This document shows positions 24,032-31,503 of a stretch of 64,000 nt of DNA, one piece after another. The position numbers and the translations under genes were made by a program. Each line of letters begins with the position of its first letter. Position 1 is the stretch's first letter. The notes below the pieces were generated by a model. The model saw only the letters and a list, made by a program, of their open reading frames with translations, was not told the origin of the DNA and did no database searches. Source of the DNA: Verrucomicrobium sp. BvORR106 (GTDB taxonomy: Bacteria > Verrucomicrobiota > Verrucomicrobiia > Verrucomicrobiales > Verrucomicrobiaceae); NCBI RefSeq assembly GCF_000739655.1, contig NZ_BATR01000059.1, positions 1 to 64,000 of the forward strand, written 5' to 3'.

Positions 24032-24835
24032 ATGAACCATCCTCTGAATCACCCCAGCCTGCTTCCCCAACTTGCCCAAAGTGATCTGTTCCTGAAATTC
24101 CGCGAGGCCTTTGCAGTGGCCACCGGACGTCATCTCGATCTGCAGCTTGTGCAGCAGGACCAGAAAGCGACCCCTGATGAGCTGCCCTTCCCCGTGGTGC
24201 TGAAGGTGCCAGTGCAGGTGAATGGTCAGTCCTTCGCCGAGCTCGTGCTCGATCCCGTGCGCCTTTCTGACGGCGAGTTCGCGAGCTTTGACAAGGTGGC
24301 CGTCACCCTGCTGGACGATGGCTGCGATGCCGCGACGGTGCGCCGCGCCCAGGCGGTGTTTCAGGACATGCCCGCTCTGCCCACCAACCGGCTGGAGGCA
24401 CTGCGGACGATGGTGCAGTGCTTCAGCACGCAACTGGGTGACCTGGCCTACCGCCTTTTTCTTCAGTGCGCGGACAATGAGCCCCCGGCCGTTCGTCGCG
24501 CGCGGCAGCACATCACCCAGCACCTGGCGCAGCCGCTGTGCCTGGAAGAAGTGGCCCGCCATTCCGGGGTGAGCCCGTTCCACTTCTGCAAGATCTTCAA
24601 GCGCTTCACCGGACTCACCTTTACGGAGTATGTAAACCGCGCCCGCGTGGAGAAGGCCAAGCAACTGCTGATCAAGCCCCAGTCCCGCGTGACCGAGGTG
24701 GCCTATGACGTGGGCTTCCAGTCTCTGTCACAATTCAACCGCAGCTTCCGCCGGGTGATGGACCAGTCTCCTACGGAGTTCCGTAGCAGCATGACGCCGG
24801 CGGAGAAGCGTCAGATGCTGGCGGGGAAGTTCTAG
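24032..24835 (+). CDS. AraC family transcriptional regulator
   Basis: 267 residues from the ATG at 24032 (MNHPLNHPSLLPQL); an in-frame GTG at 23999 is less likely. The first about 150 residues are a sensory region similar in style to PocR-type domains (LFLKFREAFAVATGRHLDLQ), but lack the Cys residues seen in metal-binding versions. The C terminus is a standard AraC double helix-turn-helix (EEVARHSGVSPFHFCKIFK and VTEVAYDVGFQSLSQFNRSF, with SPTEFR). It lies 113 bp downstream of the response regulator, and the next gene is convergent. The ligand is unknown. Confidence 0.88.
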   Translation: MNHPLNHPSLLPQLAQSDLFLKFREAFAVATGRHLDLQLVQQDQKATPDELPFPVVLKVPVQVNGQSFAELVLDPVRLSDGEFASFDKVAVTLLDDGCDAATVRRAQAVFQDMPALPTNRLEALRTMVQCFSTQLGDLAYRLFLQCADNEPPAVRRARQHITQHLAQPLCLEEVARHSGVSPFHFCKIFKRFTGLTFTEYVNRARVEKAKQLLIKPQSRVTEVAYDVGFQSLSQFNRSFRRVMDQSPTEFRSSMTPAEKRQMLAGKF

Positions 24836-24841
24836 TTAAAA

Positions 24842-24885
24842 ATTATGAATTATGAATTATGAATGAGGAATGAGGAATGAGGGAG
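24842..24885 (+). repeat. Short tandem repeats TATGAAT and GAGGAAT
   Basis: Just after the AraC stop, ATTATGAAT-type units repeat three times and GAGGAATGAGGAATGAGGGA units follow. The tract is AT-rich in a GC-rich background. It is noncoding and of unknown role, and it directly precedes an inverted repeat. Confidence 0.6.
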
Positions 24886-24899
24886 TGGCGTTGAAGATT

Positions 24900-24996
24900 A
24901 ACCACAGAGGGCACGGAGTTTCACAGAGTTATGAGGGATCAAGGCTTGAATTTTGATCGTTGAAGTTTGAAGTTTTAGCTCTGTGTCTCTGTGGTT
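24900..24996. repeat. 97-bp inverted repeat of the AACCACAGAG family
   Basis: AACCACAGAG (24900-24909) pairs perfectly with CTCTGTGGTT (24987-24996), and CACAGAG (24922-24928) with CTCTGTG (24979-24985). It lies between convergent genes and could act as a two-way terminator. Its arm words are shared with the longer inverted repeat at 35312-35475. Confidence 0.75.
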
Positions 24997-25011
24997 AGAT
25001 GAATTTATTCG

Positions 25012-26490
25012 CTATCTCTTCGGCTTTGCAGCCAGCCAGCCTTGTTCTGCCTGGGCGGAGAGTTGTTTCACCAGCTCCGCTTTGGACGGGTCGGTGGCGA
25101 GGTTGAGGTTTTCCTGGGGATCGTTCTGGTGGTCGTACAGTTCCACGGCCACGACCTTGGCGGCGTCGGCGCGGTCCACCCAGCGGGTGAGGCGATACTT
25201 CTCGGTGCGCATGCTGTAGCCCATGACGGCCACGCCTGCTTCTTTGGCACCACGGGGATACTGGCTGAAGGCGGCGGACTTCCCGGCGCGGGTGGGCTCA
25301 TTGAGCACTGGCACGAAGCTGGTGCCTTCCAGGTGGGCGGGCAGCGGCAGGCCGCAGAGTTCAGCCAGGCTGGGGTAGATGTCCACGAACTCCACCAGGG
25401 CGGCGCTCTTCTGGCCTGCGGACTTCAGGCCGGGGACGGAGACGAGCAGCGGCGCATTGGTGTCGTTCTCCACCGTGCTGTGTTTGCACCAGGAACCGTG
25501 CTCGCCCAGCTTCCAGCCGTGGTCACCCCAGAGGACAATGATGGTGTTGTTTCTCAATCCCAGGCGGTCTAGCTCGTCCAGCAGCCTGCCGACCTGGGCA
25601 TCCATGTAGCTGATGGCGGCATAGTAGCCGTGCTTGAGCTGGCGGGCCAGGGCGTCAGGGATGGGGCCCTGCTGCGGGATCCCGGCGTAGTTGCGCAGTT
25701 CGCCAAAGTTGGTCACGGCAAAGGGCGGGGCATCCTTGGCGGGTTGGGGATTGGGCGCCAGCTCGATCTGGGCCGGATCATAGAGATCCCAGTACTTCTT
25801 GGGCGCGACAAAGGGAAGGTGCGGACGGATGAAACCCACGCCCAGCCAGAAGGGCTGATTCTTGGCCGAGGCTTCGCGCAGAGCGGTCACGGCCATGTCG
25901 GCCAGGGCCCCATCGTGGAAGGCATTGTCCGGGCTATCGGAGCTTTCAAAGGCGGGGCCGCGTCGGGCGGCATTGGGCTTTTTGCCCGCGGCTTTGGCTT
26001 GGGCGGTCAGCTTCTTGCCCAGTTCCTGGTTTTCCGGCAGTCCGTACACGCCATGCGGCAGTTTGGGCTTGGTCCACGGCACGCTCCATGAGCCTGGATC
26101 GTCCAGCTCTCCATGGTAGAGCTTACCCATGCCTTGGACGAAGTAGCCTTCATTTTTGAAGTGCTGGGGCAGAGTCACCACATCGGGCAGCGATTTGCGG
26201 AAGTGGCGCTGCAGGTCGTAGACTTGTGTCGTGTCCGGCCGGGCTCCGGTGAGGAGGCTGGATCGCGAGGGGGAGCAGACGGCCTGTTGGCAATAGGCGT
26301 GCTGGAAGGTCACCCCACTGGCCGCCAGGCGGTCGAGGTTGGGCGACTTCACGATCTTGCTCCCGTACGCCCCGAACTCGGGCCGCAGGTCATCCACCGC
26401 AATGAACAGAACGTTGGGCCGTGCCTTGTCGGCGGCGTGGGTGGAGGAAATAAAGACAAACAGGGCCACAAAGGGCGCGAGGACTTTCAT
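25012..26490 (-). CDS. Exported sulfatase, iduronate-2-sulfatase-like
   Basis: 492 residues with a Sec signal (MKVLAPFVALFVFISSTHA). The metal site starts with LFIAVDDLRPE. The formylglycine motif is CSPSRSSLLTG (Cys72-x-Pro-Ser-Arg76), a canonical type I site. Further signatures are GMGKLYHGEL, VGFIRPHLPFVAPKKYWDLY and LWGDHGWKLGEHGSWCKH, which place it with iduronate-2-sulfatase-like enzymes. It would hydrolyse sulfate esters of a polysaccharide in the periplasm or outside the cell. It is the second gene of a two-sulfatase unit, 16 bp after the upstream one. The maturation enzyme is not in the window. Confidence 0.93.
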   Translation of the reverse strand: MKVLAPFVALFVFISSTHAADKARPNVLFIAVDDLRPEFGAYGSKIVKSPNLDRLAASGVTFQHAYCQQAVCSPSRSSLLTGARPDTTQVYDLQRHFRKSLPDVVTLPQHFKNEGYFVQGMGKLYHGELDDPGSWSVPWTKPKLPHGVYGLPENQELGKKLTAQAKAAGKKPNAARRGPAFESSDSPDNAFHDGALADMAVTALREASAKNQPFWLGVGFIRPHLPFVAPKKYWDLYDPAQIELAPNPQPAKDAPPFAVTNFGELRNYAGIPQQGPIPDALARQLKHGYYAAISYMDAQVGRLLDELDRLGLRNNTIIVLWGDHGWKLGEHGSWCKHSTVENDTNAPLLVSVPGLKSAGQKSAALVEFVDIYPSLAELCGLPLPAHLEGTSFVPVLNEPTRAGKSAAFSQYPRGAKEAGVAVMGYSMRTEKYRLTRWVDRADAAKVVAVELYDHQNDPQENLNLATDPSKAELVKQLSAQAEQGWLAAKPKR

Positions 26491-26506
26491 GATCAGGAAG
26501 CTTGAT

Positions 26507-28333
26507 TCAGGGGTTCTTTTTGAGAGTCAGATTGATCTGCCGCACGTCCATGACGGACTTGCCCGGGATCTCCAGGGCACGGAGGGTGAGCGGGGCGCGC
26601 CCTTTCTCCAGATGCAGCGTGCCCAGGGCCAGCGGGCGGAATTCCTTCATGCGGGACTCGGCAGCAGGGCGGGGAATGGTATCCTGGTTCGTGTAGAGCG
26701 GCGGATCCCAGGCAGTGGCGATCTTGCCAGTCAGCCGGCTCTGCTGGTGCGTGAGCTCGACGGTGGCCCCGGTATCTCCTTCAGGGCAGGTGTAGAGGAT
26801 CTCCACCTCATACTCGCCGGTGGTGTGCACCTCCACGTCCCAGGTCATCTTGTCTTCCAGCGTGGTCCAGTTGACGAAGTAGGAGCAGTTGGGCGCATTG
26901 GCGCTGCGTTTGACCCCGCCGAGGGGCGTGCCGTCACGGGCAGGGAGGGGAGTTCGTGGAAACTCTGCATAACCCACCGGGTAGGGACGCGGGTCCATGA
27001 CGGCTCCCTTGGCCTGGCCCTTTTTCTTGGGGCCGCCAACCGCTGGTGCAGCGGCAGAGCCCAGCACGTCGGAGCGCCATTGTTGCACGGCCTGGCGCAG
27101 TTCCTCCGCCACGGTGGGCTGGGTGGTGGCCACGTCGGTCTGCTGTCCAGGGTCGGCCAGCATGTCGTACAGGCCTCCCTGCGCATCCAGCCGGTACTGC
27201 TGGCTGCGCACGCTTACATTGCCGTTCTGGTGGTTGAAGATCAGGCGGGGTGACCATTTGGGGGATTCGCCTTTGAGCAGCGGGCTCAGGTCCTGGCCAT
27301 CCAGAGCGCGATCGCCCTGGCGTGGTGAATTCGTCAGAGCAGAAAGAGTGGGCAGCAGGTCGATGGCGCCGGCGATCTCCTTCACCACGCGCCCCTTGGG
27401 CAGCGTGCCCGGCCAGCGCAGGTAGCAGGCGCTGCGCACGCCACCTTCATCCGTGCCGCCCTTTTTGCCCTTCATGCCGCCATTCCAGCGGACGGTGTTG
27501 GGCCCGTTGTCACTGAAATAGACCACCAGGGTGTTTTCCTCGATCCCCAGTTTCTTGATCTGGGCCAGCACGCGGCCCACGTTCCAGTCCAGGTTCTCCA
27601 TCATGGCCAGGACACAGCGGGTTTCATCCAGATCCTCCTTCGCGGTGTTGGTGGCCGTGAGGGCCAGCGGCTTGTCCTTGAACCGCTGCCAGTACTCCTG
27701 TGGGACCGCCCAGGGGGAGTGGGGCGTGTTGTAGGGGATGTAGCAGAAGAAGGGGGCGTCCTTGTGCTGCTCAATGAACTGGAGGGCGTGGTCGGTGAGA
27801 TCGTCAGCGATGAACCCCTTGCCGCGCACGGGCTGGCCGTTGTGGTCCAGGGGCGGGTTGAAGTACTCTCCCCAGTGACCGGAGGTGAAGCCGTAGTATT
27901 CATCGAACCCGCGGGCATTGGGGTGATAGGGCCATTGACTGCCATTGTGCCACTTGCCAAAGGCCCCTGTGGCATAGCCAGCAGCCTTCAGTGTGTCTGC
28001 CAGTGTCTTCTCGCCCAGGTCCATGCGCTCCTGCCCCGTGGAGACTCCGCGTACGCCGGTGCGGGGGTGATAGCGCCCCGTGAGGAACTCCGCCCGGGTG
28101 GGGGCGCAGACGGCGCAGACGTAGAAGCGGTCCAGACTCACGCCTTCGCGGGCCAGCGAGTCGAGATGGGGCGTCTGGAGGTTGGTGTTGCCACTGGAGC
28201 TGAGATCGCCCCAGCCCTGGTCATCGGTGAGGATGACCACGACGTTCGGCCGCGGGGCTGCCGGGGCCTGGATGGCGAAGGTGACCACCTGAAGGGTGGC
28301 GATGAGAAGGGCGAGCAAACGATGCGGGCGCAT
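26507..28333 (-). CDS. Exported sulfatase, arylsulfatase A-like, with C-terminal extension
   Basis: 608 residues with a signal peptide ending near Ala26-Pro. Signatures are VVVILTDDQGWGDLS (metal ligands), CAPTRAEFLTGRYHPRTG (Cys76-x-Pro-Thr-Arg80, a Thr variant of the formylglycine motif), GKWHNGSQWPYHP and YFSDNGPN. After the catalytic part (about 430) there is a basic linker and a beta-rich extension (TWDVEVHTTGEYEVEILYTC, with GATVELTH) that resembles an N-sulfoglucosamine-sulfatase-type tail or a carbohydrate-binding module. It begins the sulfatase unit. The substrate is likely a sulfated glycan but cannot be fixed from sequence. Confidence 0.93.
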   Translation of the reverse strand: MRPHRLLALLIATLQVVTFAIQAPAAPRPNVVVILTDDQGWGDLSSSGNTNLQTPHLDSLAREGVSLDRFYVCAVCAPTRAEFLTGRYHPRTGVRGVSTGQERMDLGEKTLADTLKAAGYATGAFGKWHNGSQWPYHPNARGFDEYYGFTSGHWGEYFNPPLDHNGQPVRGKGFIADDLTDHALQFIEQHKDAPFFCYIPYNTPHSPWAVPQEYWQRFKDKPLALTATNTAKEDLDETRCVLAMMENLDWNVGRVLAQIKKLGIEENTLVVYFSDNGPNTVRWNGGMKGKKGGTDEGGVRSACYLRWPGTLPKGRVVKEIAGAIDLLPTLSALTNSPRQGDRALDGQDLSPLLKGESPKWSPRLIFNHQNGNVSVRSQQYRLDAQGGLYDMLADPGQQTDVATTQPTVAEELRQAVQQWRSDVLGSAAAPAVGGPKKKGQAKGAVMDPRPYPVGYAEFPRTPLPARDGTPLGGVKRSANAPNCSYFVNWTTLEDKMTWDVEVHTTGEYEVEILYTCPEGDTGATVELTHQQSRLTGKIATAWDPPLYTNQDTIPRPAAESRMKEFRPLALGTLHLEKGRAPLTLRALEIPGKSVMDVRQINLTLKKNP

Positions 28334-28423
28334 GGTCAGGAGGGAAGGGCGCGTGAGCCCTTGGGAACGACGTGACTCGCCGCTTCTTCCGCAAACTTGC
28401 CGTGAACTCTTGCCGCCCGTTGC

Positions 28424-29191
28424 TCAACCGCGAGCCACCGTCAGCACCCAGACCCGGGCCGCGCCCGCTTCTTGCAGGAGCACCTTGGCGCACTCGCTGG
28501 CGGTGGAGCCGGTGGTCAGTACGTCATCGATCAGCAGGATGGTCTTGCCCTTGAGGCGGTCCCGTCTCACCAGGGAGGGCTTCACCCGGAAGGCGCGTTT
28601 CAAGTTGGCCAGACGCTCCCTCCGGGAGAGGGAGGCTTGGGCCGTGGTGGCCCGCACGCGCTGCATGGCGTCCAGGGACGGGATGGCGTGCAGTTGAGTC
28701 AGCCGGGTGCAGAGCTCCCAGGACTGGTTGTACTCGCGCTCACGGCGTCGCGCATGATGCAGGGGAATGGGCACAAGCAGCCAGGACTCCCGGTCAGTGG
28801 TGGCCAGCCGGGCATCCTGTAACACCCGTGACAGCAGACAGGTCAGGAGTCCGCGGAGGTGCAGTTGGCGTTGATACTTGAACCGGTGGATCAGCTCCCG
28901 CACGGCCTCATCCGCACGATAGCCTGCGATGGCGAACTCAAAATGCAGATTGAGATCCCGGCAGTTGCCGCACTGGAACGCGTCCTGAATGGCACCTGCA
29001 TACGACTCGCCGCATTTGGAGCAGAAGGGGGCGTTCAGTTCGGGCAGGTTCTTCAAACAGCCGTCGCAGAGCCAGCGGGCGGCCTCGGTGCGTCCGGCAT
29101 CGATCTGGACCTCGCACACCTCGCAACGACGGGTGTAGAGCAGGTCCAGAAAGGCCGTCCACAGTCGGGGCAGAAGGGCAGGGCTCGACAT
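28424..29191 (-). CDS. comF: ComF family phosphoribosyltransferase-like protein
   Basis: 255 residues from the ATG at 29191; a start at 29236 would overlap the upstream gene's end by about 10 bp. An N-terminal zinc-ribbon-like region has paired cysteines (CEVCEVQIDAG, LCDGCLKNLP, FCSKCGESYAG, CGNC). The phosphoribosyltransferase fold has FKYQRQLHLRGLL, VPIPLHHARRREREYNQS and the PRPP loop ILLIDDVLTTGSTASEC. ComF is linked to DNA uptake in transformable species and to nucleotide salvage or repair elsewhere; the biochemical function is unresolved. It sits 36 bp after the DUF2851 gene on the same strand. Confidence 0.92.
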   Translation of the reverse strand: MSSPALLPRLWTAFLDLLYTRRCEVCEVQIDAGRTEAARWLCDGCLKNLPELNAPFCSKCGESYAGAIQDAFQCGNCRDLNLHFEFAIAGYRADEAVRELIHRFKYQRQLHLRGLLTCLLSRVLQDARLATTDRESWLLVPIPLHHARRREREYNQSWELCTRLTQLHAIPSLDAMQRVRATTAQASLSRRERLANLKRAFRVKPSLVRRDRLKGKTILLIDDVLTTGSTASECAKVLLQEAGAARVWVLTVARG

Positions 29192-29226
29192 CGCGTTCGA
29201 GGAAAGGAGGAGTGGGACTATGGAAA

Positions 29227-30627
29227 CTACTGCCACTGCTTGAGCCGCTCGGGGAACGGGCAGTCTTCACAGCTGGAGTCGTCCTCCAGGCAGTAGTCCT
29301 CATAGATCTGCAACAGGCCCTGCTGCTGGAAGAGGCGCTTTTGGAAGAGGTCGGCCGTGGTCTCTGAACCGAAGAGGCGCAGGGCCGCGCGACGGACCTT
29401 CTGGTTGTCCAGCACGGCGGGCAGTTCCTTGTAGTCCGTCCAGAGTCGTTCATCCTCCGGTACCAGCAGGGGGTAGGCGATATTGGCGAGGATTTCCTGG
29501 GCCCGGGAGGCACCGATGAGGGCGAGGGCCTTGGCTGCCGGGGCAGCGAGCAGGGTGTAGTGCTGGCTCCAGTAGTCGTGCTTGAGATCCAGCAGGATCT
29601 TCACGAAGCGCTTGCGGTCCCAAGCTGACACCTCCCGCAGCGGGGCAAAGACTTGCTTCCAGTTTTCCAGCACGGCACTGAGCGCGCCGAGACGACGCTG
29701 GGGATGGTTGCCCGGGCGGGCGCCCGCGATCTGCCAGACGGGCTGGTTGGGCGGGAGCAGCCATTCTGCATACGCCTCGCGTTGTTTCCACCAGGTGGAC
29801 CAGAGCTGGCGCAGATAGGTGCGGGTCTCCGGCTCTGTGTCCTCATAGCGGACGGATTCGAGGAAACTCGAGACGCCGAAAAGCAGGGACTCGCGCTCGG
29901 TCGCATCCCGCTTGAGCAGGGTGCGCAGGGGCAGTCTTTGCGCCAGGATGGTGAAGGGGCGCTGGTTGTTTCGGTAGCCCAGCGCGGCGGCCAGGCTCTG
30001 GTACACGGCCTGCTCCCGACCATGCAGCCGGACCAGGGCATGCAGTCGTTCCGACTTCCGCTGCAGCCGGTACTGGGCGGCGGCTTCCAGCAGGCTGCCC
30101 ACCGCTGCCTCCGGCATGTGTCGCAGCGGAGTGGAGCAGCGCCCCAGGCGGGCCTCGGCCAGGAGCTGGGGCCGGGCGCTGCTCTTCAACATATCGGGTG
30201 TCAAACACACCTGGAGCACCTCGCGGTGACCGGCGGTGCGGGTGAAGACGCGTGCCTCCGGTTGGTGGAGGAAGAGGTGCAGCACCACCTGCTCGTAGTT
30301 CGGGTTGGCCCCGTGGCCATGGCGCTCCCAGTCGCGGGCGTCCGGGTCCAGTTCGATCTCGCCTTTCAGCGTCTTGCCGTCCAGTTGGAGGGCACACCCG
30401 GTGAAGTCCGGACCCGCGGCATGGTTCCAGACGCCGAAGTCGCGGATCACCAGCCTCTGGCCGTCCACGGTGGTGAACTCGGTGCCAAACTCCCCGGCAT
30501 ACCAGAGGCTCTGGAGGTCCAGCTCCGGCATGGCCTGGCTCCAGTGCTTCAGCGCAGGGCGTTCCGCCACGGAATCACCGAGGACGGTATGAAAAAACTC
30601 ACGGTAGCGGTCAGCGGGGGTGGGCAT
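29227..30627 (-). CDS. DUF2851 family protein
   Basis: 466 residues from the ATG reading MPTPADRYREFFHTVLG; the open frame upstream to 30843 lacks family similarity. The N-terminal third carries the DUF2851 signature: LQSLWYAGEFGTEFTTVDGQ, then NHAAGPDFTGCALQLDG, then GEIELDPDARDWERHGHGAN and VVLHLF. The C terminus ends with a Cys cluster (CLEDDSSCEDCPFPERL). The family is common in Bacteroidetes and Verrucomicrobia and has no established function. The early domain has nuclease-like charged strands (E-x-D, GEIE), suggesting a PD-(D/E)XK relation, which is only inference. Confidence 0.9.
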   Translation of the reverse strand: MPTPADRYREFFHTVLGDSVAERPALKHWSQAMPELDLQSLWYAGEFGTEFTTVDGQRLVIRDFGVWNHAAGPDFTGCALQLDGKTLKGEIELDPDARDWERHGHGANPNYEQVVLHLFLHQPEARVFTRTAGHREVLQVCLTPDMLKSSARPQLLAEARLGRCSTPLRHMPEAAVGSLLEAAAQYRLQRKSERLHALVRLHGREQAVYQSLAAALGYRNNQRPFTILAQRLPLRTLLKRDATERESLLFGVSSFLESVRYEDTEPETRTYLRQLWSTWWKQREAYAEWLLPPNQPVWQIAGARPGNHPQRRLGALSAVLENWKQVFAPLREVSAWDRKRFVKILLDLKHDYWSQHYTLLAAPAAKALALIGASRAQEILANIAYPLLVPEDERLWTDYKELPAVLDNQKVRRAALRLFGSETTADLFQKRLFQQQGLLQIYEDYCLEDDSSCEDCPFPERLKQWQ

Positions 30628-30764
30628 GGTTTTTCGAGAGAGGCGGCAATCTGTCGCGGGGCCACCGGGGGACGCAACTGTGGCTTGAGGATTTGTGCAT
30701 TTGGCGGAGGGGTGGGAGCCGTATCGGACTGAGGGATTACATCCGCCCCGGCACCTTCTCCACC

Positions 30765-31496
30765 ATGCCTTCGCCCCCGCTGCTTGAAGCCCGCTCACTC
30801 TCCAAGAACTACGAGGCCCGGCAGGTGCTGCGGGAGGTCTCACTGACGGTCCGGGCTGGGGAACGGGTGGCGCTGACCGGCCCCTCAGGCAGCGGCAAGA
30901 CCACGCTGCTGAACTGTCTGGGCGGAGTGGACCGGCCCGACTCCGGCACGCTGCTCTTTGACGGGCAGATGGTGACGGACCTCAACGGCAAGGCGCTGGC
31001 CGAGCTGCGCCGGAGGTCGATCGGGACGATCTTTCAGTTCTTCCACCTGCTGCCCACGCTGACGGCGGCGGAGAATGTGGAGTTTCCCCTGCAACTGCTG
31101 GGAGTGAAGCATGAGGCGAGGCAGCAGCGGGTGCGCGAGTTGCTGGAGCGCGTGGGCATCACCCACCGGGCACAGGCGCTGCCCTCCCAGCTTTCGGGCG
31201 GCGAGATGCAGCGCGTGGCCATCGCCCGGGCAGTGGCCCACCAGCCCCGGCTGCTGCTGGCAGATGAGCCCACGGGAAATCTGGACTCCCGCAGCGGGGG
31301 CAATATCCTCGAACTCCTCCAGGAGGTCTCAGCCGAGCAGGGCGTGGCCTTGGTGCTGGTGACGCACAGTGAAGAAGCCGCCGCCATCTGCACACGACGC
31401 ATTCATTTGAAGGATGGGCGGATCGTGGGGACGCAGGACACGCCCGCTGTCACACCGGGTACGACATCACCTGAACCGGCCGCTCCGCCGCGCTGA
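30765..31496 (+). CDS. ABC transporter ATP-binding protein, MacB/LolD type (AttE-like)
   Basis: 243 residues from the ATG at 30765. Walker A is GPSGSGKTTLLN at about residues 39-50, the Q-loop region is FQFFHLLPTLTAAEN, the signature is QLSGGEMQRVAIARA, Walker B is LLLADEPTGNLDSR and the switch His is in LVLVTHSEEA. The phrase LTAAENVEFPLQLLG is typical of the FtsE/LolD/MacB group, which power FtsX-type permeases. The permease gene starts 7 bp downstream and a CrtC/AttH-like gene follows, which is the AttEFGH layout. Confidence 0.94.
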   Translation: MPSPPLLEARSLSKNYEARQVLREVSLTVRAGERVALTGPSGSGKTTLLNCLGGVDRPDSGTLLFDGQMVTDLNGKALAELRRRSIGTIFQFFHLLPTLTAAENVEFPLQLLGVKHEARQQRVRELLERVGITHRAQALPSQLSGGEMQRVAIARAVAHQPRLLLADEPTGNLDSRSGGNILELLQEVSAEQGVALVLVTHSEEAAAICTRRIHLKDGRIVGTQDTPAVTPGTTSPEPAAPPR

Positions 31497-31503
31497 CGCT
31501 CGC

